Program-made: the position numbers and the translations under genes
Notes under the pieces: generated by a model
The model's database searches: none
Seen by the model: the letters and a program-made list of their open reading frames with translations, nothing else
What the model was told of the DNA's origin: nothing
NCBI RefSeq assembly: GCF_001425785.1
Contig: NZ_LMDI01000034.1
Span: 164,665 to 228,664, forward strand
Origin: Rhizobacter sp. Root1221
Lineage (GTDB): Bacteria > Pseudomonadota > Gammaproteobacteria > Burkholderiales > Burkholderiaceae_C
Direction: 5' to 3'
Length of the DNA: 64,000 nt
Part shown: one piece after another, positions 43,765 to 52,983 of the stretch
Layout: every line of letters begins with the position of its first letter
Position numbering within the stretch: the stretch's first letter is position 1

Positions 43765-44370
43765 ATGCAGAAATTCTGGCGGTTGGTGGGGGTGTGTTCC
43801 GTGGCGGCCGTGCTGGCCGCGTGCGGTGGTGGTGACGATCCCGATGGTGACGTCGATCCGGGCGACACCACGACGGTGAGCGGCAGCTTCACGCGATGCG
43901 AGGCCATGACGAACGGACCGGTCGGGTCGACACGCACGACCATCACGTTCAGCACCACGGGCATTGCGCTCAGCCAGCGTGTCTACGCTGCCAGCCCGTC
44001 GTGCGGTGGGGTGCTGGTGGCGGTGGTGGACTTCCCCACCATTGCACTGGCCGATGCCGGCACGGTGACCGTGAGCGCCCCGAACAGCGGCACGACCACG
44101 GCACGCCGCGGCATCTTCACGAGCGCCCTGGACGACATCAGGGCCACGGTCGCATCAGATGTCGACGCCGACGTCGTGAACGGCGAGCTGATCATCCAGG
44201 ATCCCAACTCGTCCCTGGTGCTGTACCGCGTGACAGTGCAGCAAGAGGCCGCGTCCGACAAGGACCTGATGATCCGCTACAACAACCGGCTCTACTTCGG
44301 TGGTGACACGCTGGGCGCCGACGGGTATCCCACCGCCATCGACTACACGATCGCCTGGACGCCGGTCTGA
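43765..44370 (+). CDS. lipoprotein of unknown function
   Basis: 201 residues. Lipobox LAAC (Cys at residue 20) after a clean signal sequence, then a Gly/Asp-rich linker (GGGDDPDGDVDPGD) and a Thr/Ser-rich beta domain. A likely RBS (AAGGGG) and -10-like TATCCT (43729-43734) lie upstream. Followed by a terminator. Not recognised. Confidence 0.75.
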   Translation: MQKFWRLVGVCSVAAVLAACGGGDDPDGDVDPGDTTTVSGSFTRCEAMTNGPVGSTRTTITFSTTGIALSQRVYAASPSCGGVLVAVVDFPTIALADAGTVTVSAPNSGTTTARRGIFTSALDDIRATVASDVDADVVNGELIIQDPNSSLVLYRVTVQQEAASDKDLMIRYNNRLYFGGDTLGADGYPTAIDYTIAWTPV

Positions 44371-44390
44371 CCGGCCCGCGCATCCGATGA

Positions 44391-44418
44391 AAAACGCCCC
44401 GGTCCTCCGAGGCGTTTT
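44391..44418. terminator. terminator between convergent genes
   Basis: aaaacgccccgg and ccgaggcgtttt pair over 11 of 12 positions with loop tcct, giving A/T-ended arms on both strands. It lies between the lipoprotein gene and the convergent PPK2 gene and could terminate both. Confidence 0.75.
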
Positions 44419-44461
44419 GCTGTCAGCGCCAGCTTCCTGCGACGCGCAGCCGAACTGTGGG

Positions 44462-45298
44462 TCACTTCACGATGAGGCCGGCGAGTGCCGGGTCGTCCGG
44501 CGGGTACGCGAGGTCCAGCCCGTCGAGGGTGCGCTTGAGCAGCGTCGCGATCATCAGGTTGCGGTGGGTCTTCGAGTTGGCCGGCACCACCGTCCACGGC
44601 GCCCATGGGGTCCCGGTGGCCGAGATCAGCGCCTCGTAGGCGGCCTGATAGTCGTCCCATTGCTTGCGCACCGAGAGGTCGTCGGCTGCGAATTTCCAGC
44701 GTTTGGTGGGGTCGTCGAGGCGCTCCTGCAGGCGGTCGCGCTGCTCGTCCTTCGAGATGTGCAGCATGAACTTGCACACCGTGGTGCCCGTCTCCACGAG
44801 CATCCGCTCGAAGTCGTTGATGTGGGCGTACCGCTGTTTCGTCTGCGCCTTCGTGATCCAGCCGTTGACCGGAGGCACGAGCACGTCCTCGTAGTGGCTG
44901 CGGTTGAACACCATGATCTCGCCAGCGGCCGGCACCTGCTGGTGGATGCGCCACAGGTAGTCGCGGGCGCGCTCCGACTCGGTGGGCGCCTTCCAGCCGA
45001 TCGTCTTGACCCCGAGCGCACTCATGCGGCCGAACACACCGCGCAACGTGCCATCCTTGCCGCTGGTGTCGGTGCCCTGCAGCACCACAAGCAACTTGTG
45101 CCGCCGGTCGGCGTACAGCAGGTTCTGGCGCACGTCGAGTTCGACGGCGAGTTCATCCACCCGCGCGCGATCACGAACCTTGTCACCGGAAGAAAACGGT
45201 TTGTCGCTTGGTGACACGCGGGTGAGATGGAACCGGTTCGAGCCGGCGCCGGCCTTGGCGTGTTGGTAAGGGCTTGCGTCGGTGGGCTTGGAAGGCAT
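44462..45298 (-). CDS. ppk2: polyphosphate kinase 2 family protein
   Basis: 278 residues from an ATG with AGGAG eight bases upstream. Walker A GTDTSGKDG at 75-83, Walker B-like FNRSHYEDVL and lid Arg residues (KRWKFAADD). PPK2 enzymes use polyphosphate to phosphorylate nucleotides (AMP or ADP) in the cytoplasm. The single-domain length fits class I or III; the class is not decided here. Confidence 0.92.
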   Translation of the reverse strand: MPSKPTDASPYQHAKAGAGSNRFHLTRVSPSDKPFSSGDKVRDRARVDELAVELDVRQNLLYADRRHKLLVVLQGTDTSGKDGTLRGVFGRMSALGVKTIGWKAPTESERARDYLWRIHQQVPAAGEIMVFNRSHYEDVLVPPVNGWITKAQTKQRYAHINDFERMLVETGTTVCKFMLHISKDEQRDRLQERLDDPTKRWKFAADDLSVRKQWDDYQAAYEALISATGTPWAPWTVVPANSKTHRNLMIATLLKRTLDGLDLAYPPDDPALAGLIVK

Positions 45299-45456
45299 CG
45301 ATCCGGCTCCTGACCCGTGTTCATCGGGGTTCCCGGCAGTGTAGGGCGAGCCGTCCACCCACGACGGGGGAGGACGGCGGGGCGGATTGCCTGCACAATC
45401 CGGCCCAGAACGACGGGGCAAGGCACCCCCGAGGCAGAGGCAGCAGGAGTTTGAAG

Positions 45457-46122
45457 TTGGCTACTCGATCCGTCCCCGTGAAAACCCCTGAAGCCGTGGC
45501 GGAACTCGCCAGCCGGCAACGCAAGCTGAGCCAGCGTCACCGCACGGTGCTGCTGCTCGTTGACGGCAAGCGCGGCGAAGTGCAGGTGCGCCAGACGGCG
45601 ATGCAGGCGGGCGCGGCCGAGAACTGCTTCGACGAGCTGGTCGAACTGGGCATGATCGAGTTGACCCAGGAGGTCGACGCTTCGGTCAGCGCGCCCATGC
45701 CGCTTGCCGAGATTCCGCCGGCACCGCGTCCGCTCCTGGTCGACCTGCCATCCGCGGGCCCCGATTCCGTCGTGAGCCTGCTGCCTGCGTCTCTCACGCT
45801 GCAGCCGGAGTCCACGCTGATCGATTCCGTCCTGAACGAGCCGCCGCCGTCGGACATGGGTGAACTCGATTCGCTGATTCGCGAGGGCCAGGACGCCTCG
45901 TTCGAGGAGGCCCGCGACCTGATGGTGCGGGCCGTGCGAGCCGAGGCGCCGATGGCCGGGTCGCTCACGCTGCTGCGCCTGCGCCGGGCCCGCTCTCGCG
46001 CCGACCTGGAACTCCTGCTGGAAGAGGTAGAGTTGCGCATCACCAAGCCTTTCAAGGGGCTGTGGGCCAGCCAGACGATGTCGCGCGTTCGAGAACTGCT
46101 GTCGACCCAGACCGTGACCTGA
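45457..46122 (+). CDS. protein of unknown function with a winged-helix-like N-terminus
   Basis: 221 residues from a TTG at 45457, seven bases after AGGAG; the alternative TTG at 45451 is too close to the site. N-terminal 70 residues are helical and polar ([20 protein letters not shown], then [13 protein letters not shown]), resembling a winged-helix fold. A Pro/Ser-rich linker precedes a C-terminal helical section ([29 protein letters not shown]). Followed by coaX. Function unknown. Confidence 0.75.
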   Translation: MATRSVPVKTPEAVAELASRQRKLSQRHRTVLLLVDGKRGEVQVRQTAMQAGAAENCFDELVELGMIELTQEVDASVSAPMPLAEIPPAPRPLLVDLPSAGPDSVVSLLPASLTLQPESTLIDSVLNEPPPSDMGELDSLIREGQDASFEEARDLMVRAVRAEAPMAGSLTLLRLRRARSRADLELLLEEVELRITKPFKGLWASQTMSRVRELLSTQTVT

Positions 46123-46144
46123 CCCTCCAGCCCTCGTGCCTCGC

Positions 46145-46912
46145 ATGAGTTTCCTGGCCATCGATATCGGCAACACCCGCCTCAAGTGGGGGCAGTACGC
46201 TTCGCCGTTCCCGGGCGCACCCCTGATCGCGCACGGCGCGGTGTTCCTCGAAACCATCGACACACTCGCCGACACCGAATGGAAACACCTGGCCCCGCCG
46301 GGCAGCATGCTCGGGTGTGTGGTCGCGGGGGAGGGCATCCGCCGCCGCGTCGAGGAGCAGCTCGAACTCTGGGACATCGACCCGCGCTGGGTGGTGTCGT
46401 CGGCGCATGCCGCCGGCGTCACCAACGGGTATGACCACCCGGGCCGCCTGGGCACCGACCGCTGGGTCGCGCTGATCGGCGCCCGGCAGCGGGTGCTGTC
46501 ACACGGCGGGCCGCGGCCGGTGCTGGTCGTCATGGTGGGCACCGCCGTCACGGTGGACGCCCTCGATGCCGACGGCAACTTCCTGGGCGGCCTGATCCTG
46601 CCGGGCTTCGGCGTGATGCAGCGGGCGCTCGAGATGAGCACGGCCGGGCTGAAGGTGCCCACCGGCGAGATCGTCGATTTCCCCACCAACACCAGCGACG
46701 CGCTGATGACCGGCGGTTCCAGCGCGATGGTGGGGGCGGTGGAACGCATGCACCGCAACCTGCGCGAACGTTGCGGCCAGGAGCCGGTGCTGCTGATGAG
46801 CGGCGGGGCGTCGCCGAAGCTCGCGGCCATCACGGACTTGAAGTTCGAGACGGTGGAGCGCCTCGTGTTCGATGGCCTCTTGGCGTTGCAGTCCCACCGC
46901 TTGGCACTTTAA
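46145..46912 (+). CDS. coaX: type III pantothenate kinase
   Basis: 255 residues. Phosphate-binding motif [10 protein letters not shown] near the N-terminus, substrate motif GTDRW and adenosine motif [10 protein letters not shown] match CoaX. First committed step of CoA synthesis. The ATG at 46145 is chosen over an upstream GTG since [11 protein letters not shown] is the standard N-terminus. Followed by the dispersed repeat and the convergent hslU. Confidence 0.95.
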   Translation: MSFLAIDIGNTRLKWGQYASPFPGAPLIAHGAVFLETIDTLADTEWKHLAPPGSMLGCVVAGEGIRRRVEEQLELWDIDPRWVVSSAHAAGVTNGYDHPGRLGTDRWVALIGARQRVLSHGGPRPVLVVMVGTAVTVDALDADGNFLGGLILPGFGVMQRALEMSTAGLKVPTGEIVDFPTNTSDALMTGGSSAMVGAVERMHRNLRERCGQEPVLLMSGGASPKLAAITDLKFETVERLVFDGLLALQSHRLAL

Positions 46913-46916
46913 TTAG

Positions 46917-47026
46917 GCCCCCACGTCGCTTCGCTCCTGCCCCCCAAGGGGGCGCCCGCGGTCGCCCGGGGGACCCGGGCTCGGCGGTAGCTTGATCTGG
47001 TGCTTCGCTTCGCTTGCTCGGCTCGT
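46917..47026. repeat. dispersed intergenic repeat, copy B
   Basis: Second copy of the element at 9155-9266; core 46923-47000. As in copy A, it ends directly at the stop codon of a minus-strand gene (hslU) and carries the perfect hairpin gcccggg-gga-cccgggc at 46964-46980. Confidence 0.88.
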
Positions 47027-48373
47027 TCAGAGGATGTAGCGCGACAGGTCCTCGTTCTTGGCGAGTTCGCCGAGCTTGGCGTCGACATCGGCGGCACCGA
47101 GGGAGATGGTCTGGCCGCTGCGGTTGGGGGCGTCGAAGCTGATTTCGTCGAGCAGGCGCTCCATCACGGTGGACAGGCGGCGGGCGCCGATGTTCTCGGT
47201 GCGTTCGTTGACGTCGCAGGCGATCTGGGCGAGGCGGCGGATGCCGTCACGTGACAGTTCGAGGGTGACCCCCTCCGTTGCCAGCAGCGCCTGGTACTGC
47301 TTCAGCAGGCTCGCGTGGGTCTGGGTCAGGATGGCTTCGAAGTCGTCGACGCTCAGCGAGCCGAGTTCGACACGGATCGGGAAGCGGCCCTGCAGTTCGG
47401 GGATCAGGTCGCTCGGTTTGCTCAGGTGGAACGCGCCGGACGCGATGAAGAGGATGTGGTCGGTCTTGACCATGCCGTACTTCGTGTTGACCGTGGTGCC
47501 CTCCACGAGCGGCAGCAGGTCGCGCTGCACGCCCTGGCGCGACACGTCGGCGCCGCCGGTGTCGGACCGCGACGCCACCTTGTCGATCTCGTCGAGGAAC
47601 ACGATGCCGTTCTGCTCGGTGTTGGCCAGCGCCCGGCTCCGCATCTCGTCCTCGTTGACGAGCTTGCCCGCCTCTTCCTCGGCGATGACCTTCAGTGCCT
47701 CGGCGATCTTGAGCTTGCGGGTCTTGCGTTTGGTGGGCGCGATGTTGGCGAACATGCCCTTGAGCTGCTCGGCCATCTCGTCCATGCCGGGCGGGCTCAT
47801 GATCTCGAAGCTGGGCTTCGGCTCGGCCAGGTCGACATCGATCTCCTTGTCGTCGAGCGAGCCCTCGCGCAGGCGTTTGCGCATCACCTGGCGGGCGGTG
47901 TTGTCGGCCGGGGCAGGGGTGCTGGCGGTGAGGCCGAAGTCGCTGCCCGCGCTGCGGGCGGGCGGCACGAGGATGTCGAGCACGCGCTCCTCGGCGGCGT
48001 CCTCGGCGCGCACGCGCTGGCGGCGCATCTGGTGCTCGCGTTCCTGCTTGACCGCCATCTCGACCAGGTCGCGCACGATGGAGTCCACGTCCTTGCCCAC
48101 GTAGCCCACCTCGGTGAACTTCGTGGCCTCGACCTTGATGAACGGCGCATCGGCGAGCTTGGCCAGCCGGCGCGCGATCTCGGTCTTGCCGACACCGGTG
48201 GGGCCGATCAGCAGGATGTTCTTCGGCGTGATCTCGCCACGGAGGCTTTCATCGACCTGCTGGCGGCGCCAGCGGTTGCGCAGCGCGATGGCCACGGCAC
48301 GTTTGGCGTCCTTCTGGCCCACGATGTGGCGGTCCAGCTCGGACACGATTTCTTGCGGTGTCATCGTGCTCAT
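47027..48373 (-). CDS. hslU: ATP-dependent protease ATPase subunit HslU
   Basis: 448 residues. AAA+ unfoldase of the HslVU protease. Walker [10 protein letters not shown], Walker B VFLDEID, pore motif GYVGKD and C-terminal docking tail DLSRYIL (which inserts in HslV) are intact. The start at 48373 overlaps the hslV stop as ATGA; an ATG three codons further in also exists. Cytoplasmic proteolysis of misfolded and regulatory proteins. Confidence 0.97.
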   Translation of the reverse strand: MSTMTPQEIVSELDRHIVGQKDAKRAVAIALRNRWRRQQVDESLRGEITPKNILLIGPTGVGKTEIARRLAKLADAPFIKVEATKFTEVGYVGKDVDSIVRDLVEMAVKQEREHQMRRQRVRAEDAAEERVLDILVPPARSAGSDFGLTASTPAPADNTARQVMRKRLREGSLDDKEIDVDLAEPKPSFEIMSPPGMDEMAEQLKGMFANIAPTKRKTRKLKIAEALKVIAEEEAGKLVNEDEMRSRALANTEQNGIVFLDEIDKVASRSDTGGADVSRQGVQRDLLPLVEGTTVNTKYGMVKTDHILFIASGAFHLSKPSDLIPELQGRFPIRVELGSLSVDDFEAILTQTHASLLKQYQALLATEGVTLELSRDGIRRLAQIACDVNERTENIGARRLSTVMERLLDEISFDAPNRSGQTISLGAADVDAKLGELAKNEDLSRYIL

Positions 48374-48906
48374 TCCAGGACCTCGATCGTGTGCTGCTGG
48401 TTGGTGTAGATGCAGAGGTCGCCCGCGATCTCGAGGGAGCGCTTGACGATGTCTCGCGGGGCCATGTCGGTGTGCTGCAGCAGCGCGCGGGCGGACGCCT
48501 GGGCGTAGGCGCCACCGGAGCCGATGGCCACGACGCCCAGCTCGGGTTCGAGCACGTCGCCGTTGCCGGTGATGATCAGCGAAGCCTCGCGGTCGGCCAC
48601 GGCCAGCATGGCCTCCAGGCGGCGCAACACGCGGTCGGTGCGCCAATCCTTCGTGAGTTCGATGGCGGCGCGCACCAGGTGGCCCTGGTGTTTCTCGAGC
48701 TTGGCCTCGAAGCGCTCGAACAGCGTGAACGCGTCCGCGGTGGCCCCGGCAAAGCCGGCGAGCACCTGGTCACGGTAGAGCTTTCGCACCTTGCGGGCGG
48801 TGGATTTGACAACGATGTTGCCGAGCGTGACCTGGCCATCGCCGCCCAGGGCAACGATGTTGCCCCGGCGCACGCTCAGGATGGTGGTGCCGTGATAATT
48901 TTCCAT
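48370..48906 (-). CDS. hslV: ATP-dependent protease peptidase subunit HslV
   Basis: 178 residues. Proteasome-like threonine peptidase; the catalytic Thr follows a short propeptide ([14 protein letters not shown]), with the Thr-Thr start of the mature subunit. Forms two hexamer rings capped by HslU, whose gene overlaps by 4 bp. A possible sigma-32 promoter is listed upstream. Confidence 0.97.
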   Translation of the reverse strand: MENYHGTTILSVRRGNIVALGGDGQVTLGNIVVKSTARKVRKLYRDQVLAGFAGATADAFTLFERFEAKLEKHQGHLVRAAIELTKDWRTDRVLRRLEAMLAVADREASLIITGNGDVLEPELGVVAIGSGGAYAQASARALLQHTDMAPRDIVKRSLEIAGDLCIYTNQQHTIEVLE

Positions 48907-48913
48907 GGGCTTC

Positions 48914-48940
48914 AGATCCGGGCGGGCGCGCCAGGTTCAA
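48914..48940 (-). promoter_or_regulatory. possible sigma-32 (heat-shock) promoter for hslVU
   Basis: On the minus strand TTGAAC (-35, consensus CTTGAA) is followed 12-13 bases later by CCGGATCT, which matches six of eight positions of CCCCATNT. It lies just upstream of the hslV start. Matches are partial, so this is a candidate. Confidence 0.35.
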
Positions 48941-48950
48941 CCCCCCGCGC

Positions 48951-48978
48951 GCGAAACAAGACAACGGCCGCAAGGCCG
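48951..48978 (-). terminator. possible terminator after the STAS-domain gene
   Basis: Reading the minus strand, cggcc-ttgc-ggccg is followed by the T-rich ttgtcttgttt. It lies just after the stop of the STAS gene and before hslV. The short stem makes it moderate evidence only. Confidence 0.4.
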
Positions 48979-48989
48979 GGCCGGTCAGG

Positions 48990-50648
48990 TCAGACGATGC
49001 GGACCTTGACCTTCGCGTGTTCGTTGATGCCCATGGCGCCGAAAAACAGCGCCACGAGGCGGTGGGCGTCGGAGAAGCTGACCGAGCGGTTTTCGCTGCG
49101 CCGGGCGAGCACCCAGTTCAGCAGGTCGCCCGCGGCGATGAAGTCGACGCGGATCAGGCGCGCGCACGACACGTTGACGATGGTGGCACTGCCGAGGTCG
49201 TCGTGCATCTTCGCCAGCGTGGCGCTGATGTCGCCCACCAGCTGGCCCGAGAGTTCGACGCCGGCCACCTGCACCACGCCCGGCTCGTCGATGAGCTGGG
49301 ACTCCTGGAAGCTGGTGGACACGTCGCTCACCACCGACAGGGGCGGCGACTGGGTGCTGAGGTTCGAACCGCTGATGCGCACCTGGCACGTGACGGGTTC
49401 CCACGACGGCGGCGACACCTCGTAGGTGACGCAGTAGTCGATGGCGGCTTCGTCGAACTGGTCGGGGCGGTTGGCCAGGCGCAACGCGTCGAGGCGCACT
49501 TGCCAGAACACGGGGTCGGCATCGCGCACGCCGGCGGGGGCGGTGTCTTGCAGCACCTGGAGGAGGCGTTCGCCACCCACCCAGCGCATGTCGATGGACT
49601 GGCCCATCCAGCTGCGGAAGAGTTCGCTCAGGCGGGCACAGCCTTCGGCGTCGATGGATTGCAGGGCGCTCCAGTCGAACACCCACGGCAGCGGCATCTG
49701 CAGCGTCTGCGAGCGCAGTTCGGCCACGGTGTCGGCTTCGACGAGGGTGGGGCACACCCAGCCCACGTTGCCGTCGATGCGGGCATTGCTGGGGCGGCGT
49801 TCCTCGCTGGCGGCTTCGGCCACGAGGCGCGGCATCGAGAACCATTGAGGTGCCGACCAGCCGAACTGCTGGGCGTAATCGAGGGCGAGGCTCTCGAACT
49901 TCTGCTGCTGGCCGATGGCCCGGTACAGGTCGAACAGCGCGAGCCAGGTTTCAGCGTGTTGCGCCCGCGGGCCAGCGCTGGATGTCAGCGACGCGAGCGA
50001 TTCCTCGCACAGTTCGAAATCGGCGTTGGCGAAAGCGATGACGGCTTCGTCGAGTTCGGGGTCGTGTTCGACCTCGCTGACCTCGGCGGCAAATGGCCGC
50101 CCGAGTTCGGACGATTCGGCGCTGCCGTTGAGCGGTGACAGCCCCGGGCTCATCACCACGGCGGCAGGCGCGGGCGGCGCGCCGCGGCTGAGGCTGCTGT
50201 CGGGCTGGGTGGCGGCGTAGCCGATGGCGGCGGGCTGCGTGGGCGCGTCGTAGAACGACGGCGTGCGGCGCGACGGCGAGGCAAGGCCGTCACCGACCAT
50301 CTGCTGCTCGATCTCGTCGATCTTGGCCTTCACGCCACTGTAGGGTTTGGCCCCGCTTTCGGGCATGCGGGCTTCGGAGTCGTCGATGCGGGACGACCCA
50401 CCGAGGGTGGCCAGCTGCTCGCTGGTCAGGCCCTCGCGGCGCACCTTGCGGAGCATGTCGAATTCGCGCTTGCGCACGAAGTCGTTGCGCCGCTTGCGCT
50501 CGATCATGGCTTTCAGTTCCGACTTGGCGTACTCGCTCTCGCGCGCGTCTTCAGTGGGCGCACCGAGCTGCGCCCAATCCGTGGCCGGGTTGGCTACGAA
50601 TTTGACGACCTTTCGGAAAAAACTGGAGCTGTCTTTGTTGTCCGCCAT
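48990..50648 (-). CDS. STAS-domain protein with a long variable N-terminus
   Basis: 552 residues, no signal peptide. A charged helical N-terminus (ERKRRNDFVRKREFDMLRKVRR) and a Pro/Ser-rich linker (about 90-190) lead to a helical, TPR-like part (AIGQQQKFESLALDYAQQFGW). Two STAS-like domains follow: one around 300-365 (FDWSALQSIDAEGCARLSELF) and one at about 455-552 (AGVELSGQLVGD, GDLLNWVL). STAS domains act in anti-sigma signalling and lipid-asymmetry systems. No kinase or phosphatase partner is adjacent. It lies 16 bp after the dksA-like gene. Function unknown. Confidence 0.8.
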   Translation of the reverse strand: MADNKDSSSFFRKVVKFVANPATDWAQLGAPTEDARESEYAKSELKAMIERKRRNDFVRKREFDMLRKVRREGLTSEQLATLGGSSRIDDSEARMPESGAKPYSGVKAKIDEIEQQMVGDGLASPSRRTPSFYDAPTQPAAIGYAATQPDSSLSRGAPPAPAAVVMSPGLSPLNGSAESSELGRPFAAEVSEVEHDPELDEAVIAFANADFELCEESLASLTSSAGPRAQHAETWLALFDLYRAIGQQQKFESLALDYAQQFGWSAPQWFSMPRLVAEAASEERRPSNARIDGNVGWVCPTLVEADTVAELRSQTLQMPLPWVFDWSALQSIDAEGCARLSELFRSWMGQSIDMRWVGGERLLQVLQDTAPAGVRDADPVFWQVRLDALRLANRPDQFDEAAIDYCVTYEVSPPSWEPVTCQVRISGSNLSTQSPPLSVVSDVSTSFQESQLIDEPGVVQVAGVELSGQLVGDISATLAKMHDDLGSATIVNVSCARLIRVDFIAAGDLLNWVLARRSENRSVSFSDAHRLVALFFGAMGINEHAKVKVRIV

Positions 50649-50664
50649 GTCGAGGGGAAGTTCG

Positions 50665-51582
50665 TCAGTCGCCGAACATCTTCTGTTTGAGTTCTCGGCG
50701 TTGCTGGGCCTCGAGGGACAGTGTAGCGGTCGGCCGGGCGATCAGGCGGCCCAAGCCGATGGGTTCGCCAGTTTCGTCGCAGAAACCGTAATCGCCCGAG
50801 TCGAGCCGGACCAGTGACTGTGCGATTTTCTTCAGGAGCTTGCGCTCACGATCGCGCGTGCGCAACTCGAGGGCGTGCTCTTCCTCGATGGTGGCGCGGT
50901 CGGCCGGGTCGGGCACGATGGAGGTGTCTTCGCGCAGATGCTCGGTGGTTTCGCCGGCGTTGCTGAGCAGGTCGTCCTTCAGGCTTTGCAGCTTGGCGCG
51001 GAAGAACTCGATCTGCTTGTCCTTCATGTACTCGCTGTCGGGCATGGCGAGCACTTCGGCCTCGGTCAGCTCGGCACCGGACTTGGTTTTCCAGGCGTTG
51101 GCCAGTTTGGGGTCGGCCTTGTGAGGGGTTTTGGTCACGTCGATCACGGAAGAATTCATTTGGCGGGTGGGAGGCCTCGGCGGCGCAAAGCGGTCCGCGA
51201 AGCGCGAGGTGGCCGGCGGAATGGGGGCGGCCGGGGGCGCTGCGGCCGCCCGGGCGGCCGCGACACGCGGAGACGAGGCCTTGACGACCGACGAGTCCGC
51301 GACCGTGGTTTCGGCCACGGGCGCAGCGGCCGTTCTGGCGGCTGGCTTCGCCGGGGTCGATTCAGTCTTGGGGGCAGGTTTGGTCGGCACGGCGGTCGGG
51401 GTTGACTTGGGTTGAACGGGAGGTTGCGCGGCCTTGGCTGCGGGCTTGGAGACTGCCTTGGCTGCCGGCTTCGCGGTGGAAGACGCCTTTGCCGGAGACT
51501 TGGCAGAGGCCTTCGCCGCCGGTGCCGGCTTCTTCGCCGCTGGCTTGCTTGCGCTGGTTCGCTGGACCGGGGTCTTGCTCAC
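50665..51582 (-). CDS. dksA: DksA/TraR-family regulator, cysteine-depleted, with a basic N-terminal tail
   Basis: 305 residues from a GTG with GAGGAG seven bases upstream. Residues 1-about 140 are a low-complexity Lys/Ala/Pro/Thr tail like histone H1. The DksA core is 180-305, with the coiled-coil tip DPADRA (225-230) that acts in the RNA polymerase secondary channel. Of the four zinc cysteines of E. coli DksA only Cys268 remains; the others are Thr271, Ser289 and Ala292, so zinc binding is unlikely. E. coli DksA is 151 residues, so the tail doubles the length. Neighbour of a COG0523 GTPase. Confidence 0.92.
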   Translation of the reverse strand: MSKTPVQRTSASKPAAKKPAPAAKASAKSPAKASSTAKPAAKAVSKPAAKAAQPPVQPKSTPTAVPTKPAPKTESTPAKPAARTAAAPVAETTVADSSVVKASSPRVAAARAAAAPPAAPIPPATSRFADRFAPPRPPTRQMNSSVIDVTKTPHKADPKLANAWKTKSGAELTEAEVLAMPDSEYMKDKQIEFFRAKLQSLKDDLLSNAGETTEHLREDTSIVPDPADRATIEEEHALELRTRDRERKLLKKIAQSLVRLDSGDYGFCDETGEPIGLGRLIARPTATLSLEAQQRRELKQKMFGD

Positions 51583-51707
51583 TGGAAATCTCCTCGCAAC
51601 GGCAGTTATACCCGCTATGGGGGCCATGTGCACCCCGGGAGCGGAGATCGGGCGCCGCGGATTGTAGCCACGTTGCGCGTCCGCTGCCCGTTGATCGGCA
51701 CAGCCCC

Positions 51708-51726
51708 CCTGCCGCCCGGCGGCAGG
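51708..51726. other. perfect hairpin between the GTPase and dksA-like genes
   Basis: cctgccgc and gcggcagg pair perfectly around ccg in the 200-bp gap. No T-run follows on either strand, so it may be a weak or rho-assisted end for the GTPase transcript or a leader structure for the dksA-like gene. Confidence 0.4.
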
Positions 51727-51781
51727 CCCCCGCAGGGGATTCAGGTCATTTCGGACGGTTCCGCGATTCCTTGAGCAAGCC

Positions 51782-52816
51782 TCACACGAGGCACTGCTCC
51801 AGGCCCTGGCGGAACACGTCGGACGGCAGGTCGAGGCCGATGAACACCATCTTGCTGGTTTTCTTCTCGCCCTTGGCCCAGGTGGGGCCGAGGTCGCTGC
51901 CCATCAACTGGTGGACACCCTGGAAGATGACCTTGCGGTCGCTGCCCTTCATGTTCAGCACGCCCTTGTAGCGCAGCATCTTCGGCCCGTAGACCTGGAC
52001 GATGGCGGCGAGGAAGTCTTCGAGCTTGGCCGGGTTGAACGGCTTGTCCGAGCGGAAGACGAACGACTTCACGTCGTCGTCGTGGGCGTGGTGGTGCGGG
52101 TGGTCGCAGTGTTCGCCGTGCTCGTGATCATGGCCGTGATCGTGGTGATGGTGGTCGTCCGCCTTGAGGAAGTCGGGGTCGATCTCGAGCTTGGCGTTCA
52201 GGTTGAAGCCCTTCAGGTCGAACACCTCGGACAAGGGCACGTCGCCGAAATTGACGCGCTTTTGCGGTGCACGGGGGTTCATGTGCCTGACGCGGTGGCT
52301 CAGGGCCTCCAGCGCCGGGCCGTCCACCAGGTCGGCCTTGCTGATGAAGATCTGGTCGGCGAAACCCACCTGCATGCGGGCTTCCTGGCGGGTGTCGAGC
52401 TGCTGGTCGCCGTGTTTGGCGTCCACCAGGGTCAGGATGGAGTCGAGGAGGTAGTTCTCGGCCACCTCGTCGTCCATGAAAAACGTCTGGGCGACCGGGC
52501 CGGGGTCGGCCAGGCCGGTGGTTTCGATGACCACCCGGTCGAACTGCAGTTCGCCCTTGCGGCGCTTCTCGGCGAGGTCGGCCAGGGTGCTGCGGAGGTC
52601 TTCACGGATGGTGCAGCAGACGCAGCCGTTGTTCAGCTGGATGATCTGCTCCTTGCTGTCCTGCACGAGGATCTCGTTGTCGATGTTCTCGTCGCCGAAC
52701 TCGTTTTCGATCACGGCGATCTTCTGGCCGTGGGCCTCGGTGAGCACGCGCTTGAGCAGCGTCGTCTTGCCCGAACCGAGGAAGCCGGTCAGGATGGTGG
52801 CGGGGATGAGACTCAT
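51782..52816 (-). CDS. COG0523 (CobW/ZNG1-like) metal-chaperone GTPase
   Basis: 344 residues. G1 loop GFLGSGKTT (11-19), the metal site GCVCC (Cys65, Cys67, Cys68), and the G3/G4 motifs ETTGLADP and SKAD. A His-rich loop at 221-247 (14 or more His) probably binds zinc or another metal. The C-terminal CobW domain (MLRYKGVLNMKG) is complete. Family members hand metals to client enzymes under zinc limitation. Next gene in the same direction is the cysteine-depleted DksA. Confidence 0.92.
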   Translation of the reverse strand: MSLIPATILTGFLGSGKTTLLKRVLTEAHGQKIAVIENEFGDENIDNEILVQDSKEQIIQLNNGCVCCTIREDLRSTLADLAEKRRKGELQFDRVVIETTGLADPGPVAQTFFMDDEVAENYLLDSILTLVDAKHGDQQLDTRQEARMQVGFADQIFISKADLVDGPALEALSHRVRHMNPRAPQKRVNFGDVPLSEVFDLKGFNLNAKLEIDPDFLKADDHHHHDHGHDHEHGEHCDHPHHHAHDDDVKSFVFRSDKPFNPAKLEDFLAAIVQVYGPKMLRYKGVLNMKGSDRKVIFQGVHQLMGSDLGPTWAKGEKKTSKMVFIGLDLPSDVFRQGLEQCLV

Positions 52817-52983
52817 GGGAGGCCTGCTGAGGAGGGAGTGCGCCGGGGGCCCCGGAAAGGGGGTTCGGGCGCCGGGGTTGACAAGGAATTTCGTAGAAGG
52901 TACCAGATGTGTCAAGCCTTGCAGCGCGGGCATATGCCTACTGCTGTTAAGCTTTTGCCATCTGAACTCCCCGCCCCGGCGCG

